From assembly GCA_035578175.1 (NCBI GenBank), contig JAQMRL010000005.1:54293722-54357721 (forward strand): a stretch of 64,000 nt of DNA, written 5' to 3'. The notes beneath the pieces are model-generated. The model worked only from the letters and a program-made list of their open reading frames with translations, did no database searches and was not told the origin of the DNA. This document shows, one piece after another, positions 46,930-58,027 of this stretch (positions within the stretch are counted from its first letter, which is position 1; each line of letters starts with the position of its first letter). Both the position numbers and the translations under genes were made by a program. Origin of the DNA: Catonia carolina. Lineage: Eukaryota; Arthropoda; Insecta; Hemiptera; Achilidae.

Positions 46930-47340
46930 AGTAACGTAAATGTTACTTGTGCCGTTTTATTTTCATTACTTTTAATTTGCTAGTCAGTTAATCAGAGTTG
47001 TTACTTGTTTAATTGATAATAAAGATTAAATGGAACTGAAGTATTATTTTCTTCCGAAGCAAATATGACAGTATCATTGCTATAGGAAATTGTAATTTTA
47101 TCAGGGTCCCGTGGGAATATAAGGAGTATAAGTGTTAAAATAAACCGGAAGAAAGTATAGAACCTTGCGGCACACCAGCAAGGGTAGCCATACAGAGAGT
47201 TTGGGCGGAACCTTGTGTAACTGCCAAGAAATGACTAAGTAGAAAAGATTGAAGAAGCAGATAATAAGTTGAAGGAAGAAATATTTAAAATTAAACAGAA
47301 GATTTTCAAGCCAGACTGTCAAACGCTTGCTTATATTGAA
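46930..47340 (-). pseudogene. Jockey-like LINE reverse-transcriptase fragment
   Basis: On the minus strand 47160-47185 reads AGVPQGSIL, the RT motif before the palm, and after a frameshift NTYTPYIPTGP and YSNDTVIFA (about 47060-47085) in the position of the catalytic YADD; the first Asp is Asn here. Upstream is SVWLENLLFNFKYF-like sequence in another frame. Ends are not defined; the fragment may extend left to about 46560. Confidence 0.65.
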
Positions 47341-47385
47341 TAATACACCTACAGCATAATGCTTTCATTCGAATGCGATTAAAAG

Positions 47386-47648
47386 CATAGGCGTAAATTG
47401 GGAGTGGCACGCAGTGGCATTTGCCCCATGTATGAAAAAGGAGAAAAAAATTTATTTTTATTTACAGTATTGTCTCTCTAAATACTGATAACTGTCTAAC
47501 AAAATACCCTAAAACCTATCATTTTTAATACTAAATATAAACAAACTTTTGGAGGAGGACCTCGGACCCCCGCTGGGGGGTATGGAATACCTCTCAGACC
47601 TCCCGGTAAACCCTGCTACCCCCATAAAATTCTGAGTTTATGCCTATG
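47386..47648. mobile_element. hAT-like MITE, 263 bp
   Basis: TIRs CATAGGCGTAAATTGGGAG and the complement of CATAGGCATAAACTCAGAA. The 8 bases outside each end, ATTAAAAG (47378-47385) and ACTAGAAG (47649-47656), agree at six of eight positions, as for an eroded hAT target duplication. The interior has CCTCGGACCCCCGCTGGGGG. No coding capacity. Confidence 0.7.
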
Positions 47649-47656
47649 ACTAGAAG

Positions 47657-48148
47657 AATATATATTCATACTTCACGATGTAATTGATAAATATTTGACT
47701 GTTGAGTTATAAACCAGAACTGATTTAAAGGGCAGTACTTCAAAAAAAATAAGGTAGGCCTATAAGTAGTAATAAAAGTAATTTCAATTAATTTAGAACT
47801 CAAGGACAAACGACTTATAGTTCGATAAAAAATGAAGATCTTTCACGGGGTTTGTCGGATTAATTTACCATTTAAAGCAATTTCCATTGTATTGGGATTT
47901 TTGTCGTTCTCAATACAGTGGATAAAAGTCTAGGTAGAAGTACAAAGTACAAAGCAACTGGATACTAATGGTATAACGATATGCTAACTTGTATGTTATT
48001 CAAACCAAAATCCCGGTTTTGTTGATTGGTTCCTTCTTGCATAACTGCGACCAATCCTCTGACGTATGCAGCTATCTCGGCCATCGGCAAGATTGCGAAC
48101 TTGGTAAGTAACCATAGTAGCTAAACCTATGAAAAATTGAGTGTCCAC
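47657..48148. other. Intron spacer
   Basis: No feature could be supported. Confidence 0.4.
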
Positions 48149-49277
48149 TAAGTAGGGTGCCAAACTTTGGGAGATGATTCAGTACCTTAAAATAAACAAA
48201 CAGTTTTATATGAACTAACCTCTTATCTCGCTTCATATACAGGTGCCATTTTGTGTTTTTTAAAAAGAAAATTATTTTCTTAGGAACGGTTGAAGATATT
48301 TTACTCAAATTTGGTATGCGTGTAGAAGTACTTATGTTGCAAAGAAGAAATTTTTCTAATTGCTTTTAATAAGCTAAATTCCAAAATGGTGGACGTTCAA
48401 CGTTTTAAATCTAAGTATCTCAGCAACTTTGCTGTTTATTTATTTTACGTTTATTACAAAAATTTCACAAATTTTTGTGGAAAGAATAACACCTTCTTTG
48501 TTCAAATACAATCACAATAGCTGAGTTAGAACGGAAAATGTAATCCAAAATCTTTTGCCTGTTTGCATCTTTTCAGATAAGCATTTGTGTTAGAAATACT
48601 GTAATTAATTCTGTGTAAAAACAATTTCTCTTTAGAATAAAAATTTCATAATTCAAAATCAAAAATTATTGATATAATTTGACTTCTTTCAGTTGTACTA
48701 CTTTTAAATTAGTTACCGCTTGTAAATTTTGCAACGAAATGCAACGAAAAGTCATTAAAAATACCTAATTATTAAATTGTAAAATATTATCAATTTAAAC
48801 TACACCTGGCTTATCTGAAAAAATGCCCTGGCTTATCTGAAGAGGTGAAAACAGGCAAGAGATTTTGGATTACATTTTCTGCTCTAACTCAGCTATTTGT
48901 GATTGTATTTGAACAAAAAAGGTGTTATTCTTTCCACCAAAAAATGCGTAAAATTTTTTTGTAATAAACGTAAAATTAATAAACAGCAAAGTTGCTCATA
49001 TATTTAGATTTAAAAAGTTTGAAGTCCACCATTTTGGAATTTAGTGTATTAAAAGCAATTAGATAAATTTCACCTTTGCAACATAAGTACTTGTACATGC
49101 AAACCAAATTTGAGTAAAATATCTTCAACCGTTCCTAAGAAAATAATTTTTCTCTATAATCACAAAATGGTAGACATTCTGTAACCTATATGAAGCGAGA
49201 TAAGAGGTTAGTTCATAGAAAAAGTTTTTTTTATTTTAAGGTACTTAATCATCTCCCAAAGTTTGGCACCCTACTTA
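48149..49277. mobile_element. Long-TIR foldback element, 1.13 kb
   Basis: Tips read TAAGTAGGGTGCCAAACTTT and the complement. The arms of about 430 bp match through GAACTAACCTCTTATCTCGC, GAAGATATTTTACTCAAATT, GCAACATAAGTACTT, CAAAATGGTGG and AATGTAATCCAAAATC, meeting at a loop of about 240 bp. Identity is lower than in the 35610 element, so it is older. No open frame of note. Confidence 0.85.
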
Positions 49278-49302
49278 GTTAAGTTTGGTACCTATATATA
49301 TG

Positions 49303-49303
<1 letters not shown>

Positions 49304-49338
<35 letters not shown>
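49304..49338. repeat. (TA)n microsatellite
   Basis: About 17 TA units with two TG interruptions, just after the foldback element. Confidence 0.85.
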
Positions 49339-49340
<2 letters not shown>

Positions 49341-49594
49341 ATACAACATAATTATGTTAGTCAACAAATATAGCATATACGGTACAGTGTCGTGAACGTA
49401 GATCTACGCATAACGCGGCAATCAGGGTTGGTGAGGTGTGAAAAGAGGACAAAATTGATGTGATCTTGAAATCCGCGTTCACAAGTGTTGTTTACAATTT
49501 AACCAAGGTGAACAAGACCTTTACATAAAATATTTATATTTGTTAAAAATTGTAGGTTGTATCCACCGTTTAATGAATTTCTTTAAGTATTTTA

Positions 49595-49740
49595 ACTTTC
49601 TCTTGCCTATATATTCCTAAATATATAGGAAGGAAAGTATTGTTTTCATGTCGTTTTTTTTGAAATCGAGTTTTCACCAAATCTACTCGTTTTCAGACCC
49701 CTCAAACCCAAAAAACATGTTTTTAGCGATTGGACTGTGC

Positions 49741-49802
<62 letters not shown>

Positions 49803-49828
49803 GCGTGTGCGTGTGTGTGTGTGCGCGC

Positions 49829-49884
<56 letters not shown>

Positions 49885-50513
49885 TCTCAAAAACTGCTCC
49901 TACGATTTTTTTTAAATCGCCTCATTTACTAAATTTCTTACGCTCTACAAGATAGAGTAGGCACCATATCTGCTGAAATTCTTGGGGAGGCTGTGCTTTC
50001 TTAGAAAAAATGTTTTTTTTAAGATTGCGCTTTTAATATGCATTTTAGAGCAAAAATGTATTTATATAAATTTTTCTAAAGAATTTAGAAACCTACAAAT
50101 TTTATTTCGAACATTTTTTTGTATAACGCTTAGTTTAGTGGTAATTAGTGATTTTCCTGTTTCTTTTTCTCACGAAAACGTAGAAAATATAAGTTTTTTT
50201 TAAAGATTTCAGCCTTAGTATGCATTTTACGACAAAAGTGTATAATCAAATTCATAGAAAATTAAAAAATCTACAACTTTTATTTACAGCATATTTCTCT
50301 ACTGAGCCTAGTTTAGCGTGAAAGAGTGATTTTCCGTATTTTTAAGCCAAACTGAAGTTGATTTTCACTTTGCTTCTTTCACTCATGATTAAAATAAGGT
50401 TATGTTTTTGAGGTTAGTGTATCGTTTATTTCTAATGTTTTATTACTAATATTAGGTTATATTGTTCATTGTTTTCATTGGCAAGAGAAAGTCATGTGAG
50501 TGTTTCACACCAA
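49595..50513 (+). repeat. GT-tract repeat family, copy D (complete, 919 bp)
   Basis: Starts ACTTTCTCTTGCCTATATA and ends GTGAGTGTTTCACACCAA; ATTTTA flanks it on both sides (49589-49594 and 50514-50519). The tract at 49746-49882 is 135 bp of alternating GT, GCGT and GC. Relative to copy C it lacks the CAAGAACGG to CCGGAAGTAG part, since the tract is followed directly by CTCAAAAACTGCTCC. Confidence 0.9.
49746..49882 (+). repeat. 135-bp alternating purine-pyrimidine tract (GT/GC)
   Basis: Strict purine-pyrimidine alternation including about 22 bases of pure GC repeats (49823-49844). This composition favours left-handed Z-DNA. The open frames over it are artefacts. Confidence 0.95.
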
Positions 50514-50526
50514 ATTTTATATTTTA

Positions 50527-50958
50527 GAAATAAAATTAATATAAAACCACCAGAAATGGTCAAAGAATAAGTAAGAACACACGCCAATTGATAAGTACTT
50601 TCGTGGCTTCACCATATCGTCACCTCATCAAAACACTTAACACTACACAATTAAAACATTTTATTACATTTCTTTTTTCAGAGATGTAAACCTCCTCTCT
50701 GTGTCATGGCAAATTACAGGGATGATTTTATTTTATAATTTAAAATTTACCAAGTTAGTTCTGCCAACCTGATCAGGTCGCTGTATTGTACTATGTTTGC
50801 ATATTATTAATTTAAACTCCTGACGATGCATTGAGAGCTGTGTTGGAGCTAACGGTGTGGTGAAGCCACAAAAGTACTTCTTAATTTGTGAGTTTTCTTA
50901 CTCATTCTTTGACCACTTCAGGTGGTTATTAATAAATTTATTTATAATAAAATAAGAT
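50527..50958. mobile_element. MITE with about 85-bp inverted ends
   Basis: ACCAGAAATGGTCAAAGAAT on the left is complementary to ATTCTTTGACCACTTCAGGT on the right; the arms continue through AAGTACTTTYGTGGCTTCAC. The interior is unrelated AT-rich DNA. It sits a few bases after copy D. Confidence 0.75.
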
Positions 50959-51059
50959 ATGTACATTTAATTTTCTGCTGATCTTGATTTAAAATATTAT
51001 ATTTAATGACAGTAGTTGAGTAGGCCTATTCTTAAATTTAAGATTTCTGATGACGACGC

Positions 51060-51570
51060 AGCCACCGTTCAAGTTGTTTCTGTTGGTTTTACCTTTGTAA
51101 ACTTTTCATTGGTGGCAATTTTTAAAATTGTCAAGCATCATTTTCCTTTGTCCGTTTGTCTGTCCATCACAACCAGATCTCAGAAACTACAAGATAACAA
51201 CAAACTGTTTTCGGATACATAATCTATACAAAAAGTTATATGCCTGGATTAGGGTTGAAGTTCCGGTTTCGACCGGAAGTCCTCCTAAACAGTAAGAAAA
51301 GAAATCACGGAATTCGGAAACAATAGTAGTGTCATTCAATTCCTCTCAAATAGTAGGTACAGAAATCATTAGGTCTGAAGTTCCGATTTCGACTGGATGT
51401 CAAGAAACCAAAGTTGGAGTACGGAAACAAAAATAGTGTCATTCGATTCCTCTTAAAAAGTATATACAAATATCACTATTAGTTTTTTCATAGGTCAAAG
51501 GTAAGCAATTAGAAAAAATTTCCACCAGCCATGGGACGCGTCGTCCTATGAAAGGGATTTTTAACGATTT
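51060..51570 (+). repeat. Dispersed repeat with GACCGGAAGT blocks, copy 2
   Basis: Matches 38850-39590. Two internal units of about 120 bp lie in tandem here (GAAGTTCCGGTTTCGACCGG at about 51266 and GAAGTTCCGATTTCGACTGG at about 51382). Ends CACCAGCCATGGGACGCGTC then CTATGAAAGGGATTTTT. Confidence 0.65.
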
Positions 51571-51639
51571 TGTATTCATTTACTTATTATGATTTTGTAA
51601 TTACTATATTGTGACAATATAAAGTCAATGGGGAATGTG

Positions 51640-51790
51640 TTGTTGTTGTTTAAGTCATCAACCAAAAGGCTAGTTTGAATCCGTACTAAGTAAAACGAGG
51701 AGTGAAATAGTTTAAAATTCCCTTCCTCGCTGAGTGGAAAAGTACGCTTATCAGCATGCCGGGCCCCATGAAAAGCACATATTTTCCACT
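51640..51790 (-). repeat. Dispersed repeat, second copy (see 31744-31905)
   Basis: Minus strand carries GGCATGCTGATAAGCGTACT and the CCTTTTGGTTGATGACTTAA block. Confidence 0.6.
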
Positions 51791-51884
51791 CTGCAAATGA
51801 CAACTTCACTTCATTCAGCACATGGTCTGGCTGTATAATTAAATTCATTACTTTACGAGGAGATAACTCTGATTAGTGTCTTTT

Positions 51885-52015
51885 ACACCTCTACCTCTTC
51901 TGTTCTTAAATTATTCAGTTATTTAATTGACTGACCATGTAAAAAGAAACAGAACTATTAATTTTATTTTAGCCCTACAATAAACAGATTGAGTGCAAAC
52001 AATTTGACACTCCAC
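51885..52015 (-). repeat. Dispersed repeat, third copy (see 23690-23835)
   Basis: Minus strand has GCACTCAATCTGTTTATTG, AGGGCTAAAATAAAA, GTTTCTTTTTACATGGTCAG and AAGAACAGAAGAGG. Confidence 0.65.
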
Positions 52016-52020
52016 CTGTT

Positions 52021-52681
52021 TGTTATAGGCAGTAAAGGGAATGTGTGTTCGAAAATTTTTGAGGAGGACCGAGATTTTAAAAATGTTAACGTAAATAATA
52101 AAAGTGACAAATAGGGTTTCAAAGAATAGTTATAAATGGTTATGTAGGTAGTACTGGTAGGCCTGGCTATCGTAAAAGAGTCGGGTCGGGTACCTATTTA
52201 GATAATTGGCCTTTTTGTAACAATTTTTATTTAAACCTAATTTGTTTACAGTTGGTAAGATTTATCCAGAAGCCATCAGAAAGATTTTGTAAAAATCCTC
52301 GAAATCTCTATTGATCCACCTATATAAGCGACGCGAGTTATTTAGTGAGTTTAGTTTTCGTTTTGTCTGTGATTCAGTAAGCGAATTGCCTAGCGATTAA
52401 CGGTTACGTTAGAGAAGGTCAACGTTACTGTGAATTGTTTAACTTTTTTATTATGTATCATTTTTTTAAGTAGTAGGCTATTTAGTAAATTGTTAAGTTT
52501 ATTTATAGTTATTGATTAATTATAATTTTTACTTTATTATAAGTAATTTACTTGTACATTTTATCCTCTTTGTTAAATGTAAATGTTTTAGTTGTAATAA
52601 ATACTTGTAATTTAAAACTTTACTGTGTTAATTACTTAATTTACTTTGATTCCAAACCAAACCTTAGAGATAAGTATTACA
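52021..52681 (+). mobile_element. Solo LTR, uninterrupted copy of the 11735 family
   Basis: Begins about TGTTATAGGCAGTAAAGGG and ends GATAAGTATTACA. It has the promoter-like CACCTATATAAGCGACGCGA (52318-52337), TTAGTGAGTTTAG just downstream, and GTAATAAATACTTG as poly-A region. It shows the target site of the LINE at 12296 in its unoccupied state. No clean target duplication was found at its own ends, so the left boundary may be off by some bases. Confidence 0.8.
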
Positions 52682-52931
52682 ATATTATATATTTTTGTTA
52701 TATTTATATGTTGTATTAATTTTATATATCATGTAGGTCTATGATTCTTTTTTAATTAAATAAATACATATGCCTGTTAGGAAGGGCTATTGTCATAATA
52801 CCAATACCATGGTAAGTAATAGTATAATTAAGTGCAAATTTAATACAAAATAATACTGTAATTCAACTATTCATCATTTGAACTATTAATTAACCACGCA
52901 TGTTTAAATTACAGTTTTTTTATGTTTACAG

Positions 52932-53096
52932 ATAACATAGAAGCAGGATTCCCTCCAATTAATTTTCCGCCATTTTCCACAAATATGAATGATAAGGAGT
53001 ACAATTTTCAAGATATGATAAATCTTTTAAGTTATAGAATAATAATTATGCCAGTTATGTCCGGACTCGTTTCAATTACTCTTGCAAAATCTTACA
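52932..53096 (+). CDS. SLC26 plus-strand gene, exon 5 seen
   Basis: Acceptor TATGTTTACAG, donor GTAGGT. Phase 1 in, phase 1 out. Encodes NIEAGFPPINFPPFSTNMND, YNFQDMINLLSYRIIIMP and VMSGLVSITLAKSY. The xIxxGxPPxxxPPFS block followed by an amphipathic linker and a segment ending ESIAIAKxF-like (here VSITLAKSY) is typical of SLC26A11-type proteins between segments 8 and 9. The donor four bases later (AG|GTGTTT) would create a stop in the next exon, so GTAGGT is chosen. Confidence 0.9.
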
Positions 53097-53749
53097 GTAG
53101 GTGTTTTCTTTTGTCAAATTTAATCTACATTTATTTAAACATATTTTCAAAATGGTGCCCGTATGTGTCACGGGCTCGTTAGTTCAGAACAGACGCGATA
53201 TCCGTACGAGACACGGATGTCAACTTTATATTGTTCTGAATCCGTTTCTCCTTAACAAATACGATCGGAATTATTTTATATAGTAGTTTAATTTATCGAG
53301 AATTTGTTTTGTAACGTTTATTTTTACAATAAATCCTGTGGGATATCTCTATATTTGGATGGTTACGGAGGAGGATGAGGTAGAGGGAGTAATCAATAAT
53401 TTAAAAAATGAAAGCGCTTGGGACCAGGCAACATAAGAGCATCATTATTCATACAAAAAAGAGTATTTATGTAAACTCTTATCCAAAAATATGTCTTAAT
53501 TTAAGAAATTGGAGCAATTTGAAGAAATTCCCAAAGCGGCTAAAGGAAGCAACCATTTGTACATAAAAATGAAGGAAAGAGTGAAGGTAAATTATTATAG
53601 GACAATATCCCTGTTTATCATAATTTTGAAGATGTTTGAGGTCACAATAAAACGTCGTCTGATAAAAGGGTCCGTGATCCACTATGCATTAACAAAGTAA
53701 AAATCAACTACAACTCAGAACTTGTTAACAATTTCAAATAATTTCAACT

Positions 53750-54470
53750 AGTTTCACAATCATAGACACCCGAGTTTGAACCCTTGCTTCTCCAAAACTA
53801 TGAGACGGATTTCAACATACTTTACATCAAAATTTAGCTCACTTTATTCTGCGTTGATCCATAATAAACCTATATTTTTAATGTTGTTTGAAAATTCCCA
53901 TATTGAGGTTGTAAGAAAAAAGCCCCGGGTTTTTTGCTACCGTAACAAATTTCATGCGTTTAGAGGAGTGTAACTCGATAATTATTTAACCGATAAGTTT
54001 GAAATTTTAAAACAACATAGACAATTATCCTTACTGCGTGTACGAAATTTCAAATACGTACGTTATTCAAATTTTGATTTATTAACAATATTCTGAACCC
54101 TTGCTATCTCGGTAATCGCTTTGGCACGGGCAAACCATCGTTGTAGGCCTATTCAGCGTAAAAAACTTAGTAGGCCCACAAATATGTTAATAACATGAAA
54201 TATTGATTGACCAATGTTGTGGTAGAATTTTGAAAATTTTGAAAAATATATTTGGCAATGCGGGGTGGGCGCTACTATCCATGTTGCCTGAATCTGATTG
54301 TCTACCTGAATTGACAATGCAGTTTGTCTATTCAGGTAGACAGTCCGGCAGTATGTCATGTACACAATCTGGCAACACAGATAGTAGCGTCCACTGCCCC
54401 ATATTACCCAGTCTATTTTTCAAAATTCTACCACAACATTTTATTGTTATTGTTCTTTTATTGCGTGACA
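53750..54470. mobile_element. Long-TIR element, relative E2 of 37440-38290, rearranged
   Basis: The left part matches E1 (CCCGAGTTTGAACCCTTGC, TTTTTTGCTACCGTAACAAA, GAACCCTTGCTATCTCGG). Instead of E1's right arm it has an inner inverted repeat: GTTGTGGTAGAATTTTGAAA (about 54215) against TTTCAAAATTCTACCACAAC (54418-54437), with GTAGACAATC-type blocks near the centre. Confidence 0.7.
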
Positions 54471-54479
54471 TTATTTGAT

Positions 54480-55141
54480 TTTTTACATTAAATTTTATTG
54501 TTTTATTACTGCGTGGGATAATTTGAATTTTTAGGCTATCAAGTGATCTGAACAATAATAATGGCTCTGAAAAGAGCTATTAAACAAAAGCAAAATGTAG
54601 CAAAACTCACTGTACACTACTCAAAGTAGCAACAACCACGTTGGAAAGTCTTAAGCGATGTGTCACTGGCAATGCGTTCATATACTTTATTTGTTGAACT
54701 TGCCCCCTCCAACCTGAAATAGAGCGAGATGTGGGAGGGATAGATAAAGCGAAAGAGATATATGCGTAAGGTAGTACTGCATTCGGTACACAGACGCATC
54801 GCTTACCGTATTCTCGTTCTTATTAATTTTACGTATTATTTTAGACTCTTTATTTTAGACCTCCTATTTTTACGGTCATAAATCAAAATATATAGGATTT
54901 TGGTTAATTTTCTGCAAAACTACTCAAACAGACGATTCATTTGAGCCCACTTCGGGGAAAACCGGTGAAGGTTTAGGTGGTTAAAATCGTGTTGAAAAAA
55001 ATCGGTTCGCTATTAATACGATGTGATCATATTAGTAAAATTAATATAGTAGACCTATTATAATAGTTAATATACATAAGTAAAAATATAAATTATATAA
55101 TATCATTAAGTATAATATTCTGTTTATCTAAATTCATATAA
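54480..55141. other. Intron spacer
   Basis: No gene or named repeat supported. Confidence 0.4.
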
Positions 55142-55143
55142 TA

Positions 55144-56939
55144 CGAGGTGTGGCTATAAAAATAAACATAACATAAACATGTAATAAACATGTTTGACTG
55201 ACATTTTTTTTCATTTTGTTTTATTTTGCAACTGTAAACATACAAACAGCAAAAAGGTTTACTGTCACCTTCTATACACACTCCTTGTCTATCCCTACAA
55301 CGCTCCATGCGAACTTTCCATTGTTAGAAACAGTGCTGGAAGTCATCTTCTGTCAGCTCCTTCAGGACACGTGCCGCTTTCTCTTTTCCAGCTTCCACAG
55401 ACTCAAATCTTGTCCCTTTCAATACAGATTTCACCTTAGGGAACAGGTAGAAGTCACATGGTGCCAGATCTGGTGAATAAGGTGGATGTTCTAACACTGA
55501 GATGCTGTACTTGGCTAGGAACCTCTTGACAGATAACGCGGAATGAGCTGGCGCATTGTCTTGGTGGAGAACCATGATTTGTCCTTCCACATATCGGGTC
55601 GTTTTTTCCTTACTCTTTGACGTAGTTTAGAAAGTACCTCAAGGTAGTAATATTGATTAATTGTTTGATCTTCAGGAACCCAGTGAAGGTACACAATCCC
55701 ATGGATATAAAAAAAAACAATCATTAATGCATTAAATTTTTACTTGCTCATTCGAGCTTTTTTGGCTCTCGGCAGGGGCGAACCCAGGGGGGGGATATTG
55801 GGGATATATCCCCCCCCGAAATATTGATGTTCAATAAAAAAATGTTACATCATGATTGCATATATGTATGTATAACGTAAACATACTACCCAAAATTCCA
55901 AGCATTTACTGTTAAAATATAATTCTCTAGTGAGACTAACAATAAATTAAAAAATAATTATTCCATAGACTAAGCATACTTCTATATGATTAGTCTACTA
56001 TGATTATTCCTCGTATTAGGTTGGTAGTATTCATTTTGTAAATATAGCTTTTGGTGTTGGCAATACTGGCGTTCCAACTGCTGTCAGTAGGCCTACGAAC
56101 TGTTCGCGCCAATTATGTCGTCTAGTCGTCTGTCTTCTCAGTGACAACTTAACCTCTAAGAAGTGAACAAGTCGTTCTTTGATAAACTTAGTTTGTATTT
56201 CATCGTTACCCTCTCGGTGAAGTTCAGCTCTTCCAGTGCATGGATTGGCGCTTCATTTCCGGATCATAAGTAAAAAACCACGTTTGATCACATGTTATTA
56301 TCGTTCCAAAAATTTTGGGTCATTTTCAATCGCGTAAAAGTGTCAGTACAAACATTTTTCCGAGCTTCTTGTTGTTCAAACGTTAGAATTTTAGGCACCA
56401 TTTTTGCATACACTTATTCGCATGTTAAAATTGTCATGTAAAATTTGCCGTACACATTCTTTATCAATATCTACAGATTCACCAATTGCGCAAATACCTA
56501 ATCCACGGTCAGACCGAATCAAATTACCGACTTTTTCAAAATTTTCATCCGTTTTTGACGTTGAAGGGCGACCTGGCCGCTAATCATCTTCAACGTCTTC
56601 TCTGTCATCTTTAAAACGCTTAAACCATTAAAAAAGCACGTGCCCGCGATAAACATTCACTGTTATACACTTCTTTCAGTAAATTATAAGTAGCAGTTTT
56701 TCCATGTTTAAAGAGAAATTTCACAATAATTCGTTGCTCTACTATTACACTAACTATTTTATCTGGCAAAACAAAAACGCGAACTTAGACTCTGACTAAA
56801 CTGTGTTGCTTACAGAAGCGAGACTAGCAGCATACTAAAGAGAAAGGTTCACACTAAACAGCTGTTGATTAATGGCGGTTGTCGCATGTCTCCTTGATCC
56901 GCAGCAGCGTCAGTCTCGTTATTTAATAGCCACACCTCG
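55144..56939 (-). mobile_element. Full-length mariner (DD34D), decayed, with an insertion
   Basis: TIRs CGAGGTGTGGCTAT and the complement of CGAGGTGTGGCTATTAAATA, each flanked by TA (55142-55143 and 56940-56941). On the minus strand the transposase reads EQRIIVKFLFKHGKTATYNL (about 56700-56760), RPGRPSTSKTDENFEKVG (about 56525-56580), GIVYLHWVPEDQTINQYYY, LHQDNAPAHSALSVKRFLAK (about 55540), HPPYSPDLAPCDFYLFPKVK (about 55440-55490) and ELTEDDFQHCF. The Asp of QDN and that of CDF are 34 residues apart. Stops and frameshifts plus a 437-bp insertion (55773-56209) inactivate it. Without that insertion it is about 1.36 kb, the usual mariner size. It is the intact relative of the chimeric copies at 24259 and 34416. 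Confidence 0.85.
55773..56209. mobile_element. 437-bp insertion in mariner, hAT-like
   Basis: Starts CAGGGGCGAACCCAGGGGGG, typical of hAT-type ends. The 8 bases on each side are GCTCTCGG (55765-55772) and CCTCTCGG (56210-56217), seven of eight matching. The right end is not a clear inverted copy of the left, so the class is tentative. No coding capacity. Confidence 0.65.
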
Positions 56940-57103
56940 TATAATAAAACATTTAACAAATACTAATATTCTCGTCTGGGACCATTTTTCTGGAAGTTTG
57001 TGTACGATGACCTGTTGGAAATCCAATCCTGTTGGGTACCGGTAAATTCGGTTTCCTCTCGTAAAAAAATAATAACAATGATAATAATAGATATAGCGAA
57101 TCT

Positions 57104-57132
57104 CTCTATATATATAGAGAGAGAGAGAGAGA
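57104..57132. repeat. Short TA/GA palindromic microsatellite
   Basis: TCTCTCTATATATATAGAGA followed by (GA)n. Confidence 0.8.
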
Positions 57133-57321
57133 ATCTCGTTTTTATTCATGATGATATTTAGTTGTGTGGAGAAGGCTACATCGTACTGTTACAGATTATA
57201 CAACAATGAAAACTGTATCGATAAACATCACCAAACTTGTCAAAATTAGGTTAATTGAATCTAAAGTTTAGGGCTCACTGGAATTTTATAGAACTAAATT
57301 TAGTAAAAATGTCTCTTACAG

Positions 57322-57483
57322 GTAAAGGAAAGTATATAGAACTTACTCAAGAATTTATAGCGGTAAGTTTTTGTAATCTGGTCGGTAGTTTTACTGGATC
57401 AATGCCTGTTTCTGGGGCAATAATCGGTAGCGCAATAGCACACAATTGCAATGTACAAACTCCAGCTGCTGGAATTTATACAG
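57322..57483 (+). CDS. SLC26 plus-strand gene, exon 6 seen
   Basis: Acceptor TCTCTTACAG, donor GTATGA. Phase 1 in, phase 1 out. Encodes KGKYIELTQEFIAVSFCNLV, GSFTGSMPVSGAIIGSAIAH and NCNVQTPAAGIYTG: the end of segment 9, all of segment 10 and the TPxxGxxTG turn. Family members normally read SFxRTAVN or similar at segment 10, with a conserved Arg near the anion site; here the sequence is GAIIGSAIAHN, without that Arg. Flanking family blocks (NLxGSF, MPVSG, TPAAG) are fully kept, so misalignment is unlikely. Confidence 0.9.
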
Positions 57484-58027
57484 GTATGAACAACACGTAT
57501 TCAAAAACTAAATAAAACAATTTAATAATTTAACTTTAACATTAAGATATTATGAAACTGTATTTCTCACTGAAGATTTTTCTTTGTAGAATGTTTACAA
57601 ACATTATTTTTCAGAGTAAGAGTAAGTTAAGTAGAAAGAAATCTAAAGAAACATAAATCATGGACCGTATTATAAAAATGGCGTGTAGTGATTAGTATTT
57701 CAAGAGGGTTAACTGCGCCACCACCATTTTGTTTTTAAAATTTGAACAGACTGCTATCTCTTTAATTCTCAGCGGTAGATCTTGTGGGTTATTTTGTAAC
57801 ACTCTAAACTAATAGTGTAAGATAGAGATTTTGACTCCATCCCTGAACAATCAACAAGCTTTTTGTGATGGCAAATAACAAGGTTATTCCATTTTCAGTC
57901 AGAGAGAGAGATAAGAAAAAACTGTCTTTATCTTCCATCATCGTGTAGCATGTGATAGGCCTTCGACCAATCACAGAGCTGGACCAAGAGAATAATCCTC
58001 TCTCACATGCCTAACGCAGTTAAATTA

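Noticed and set aside
46783..46983. 66-residue open frame
   Set aside because: No family resemblance, and it lies opposite a LINE fragment on the other strand.
49730..49955. Cys/Val/Ala/Arg-rich open frames at the second large tract
   Set aside because: Same reason: a GT/GC repeat without codon constraint.
53097..53100. Alternative donor AG|GTGTTT for SLC26 exon 5
   Set aside because: Joining there gives AGG TAA, an immediate stop in the next exon; GTAGGT at 53097 keeps the frame.
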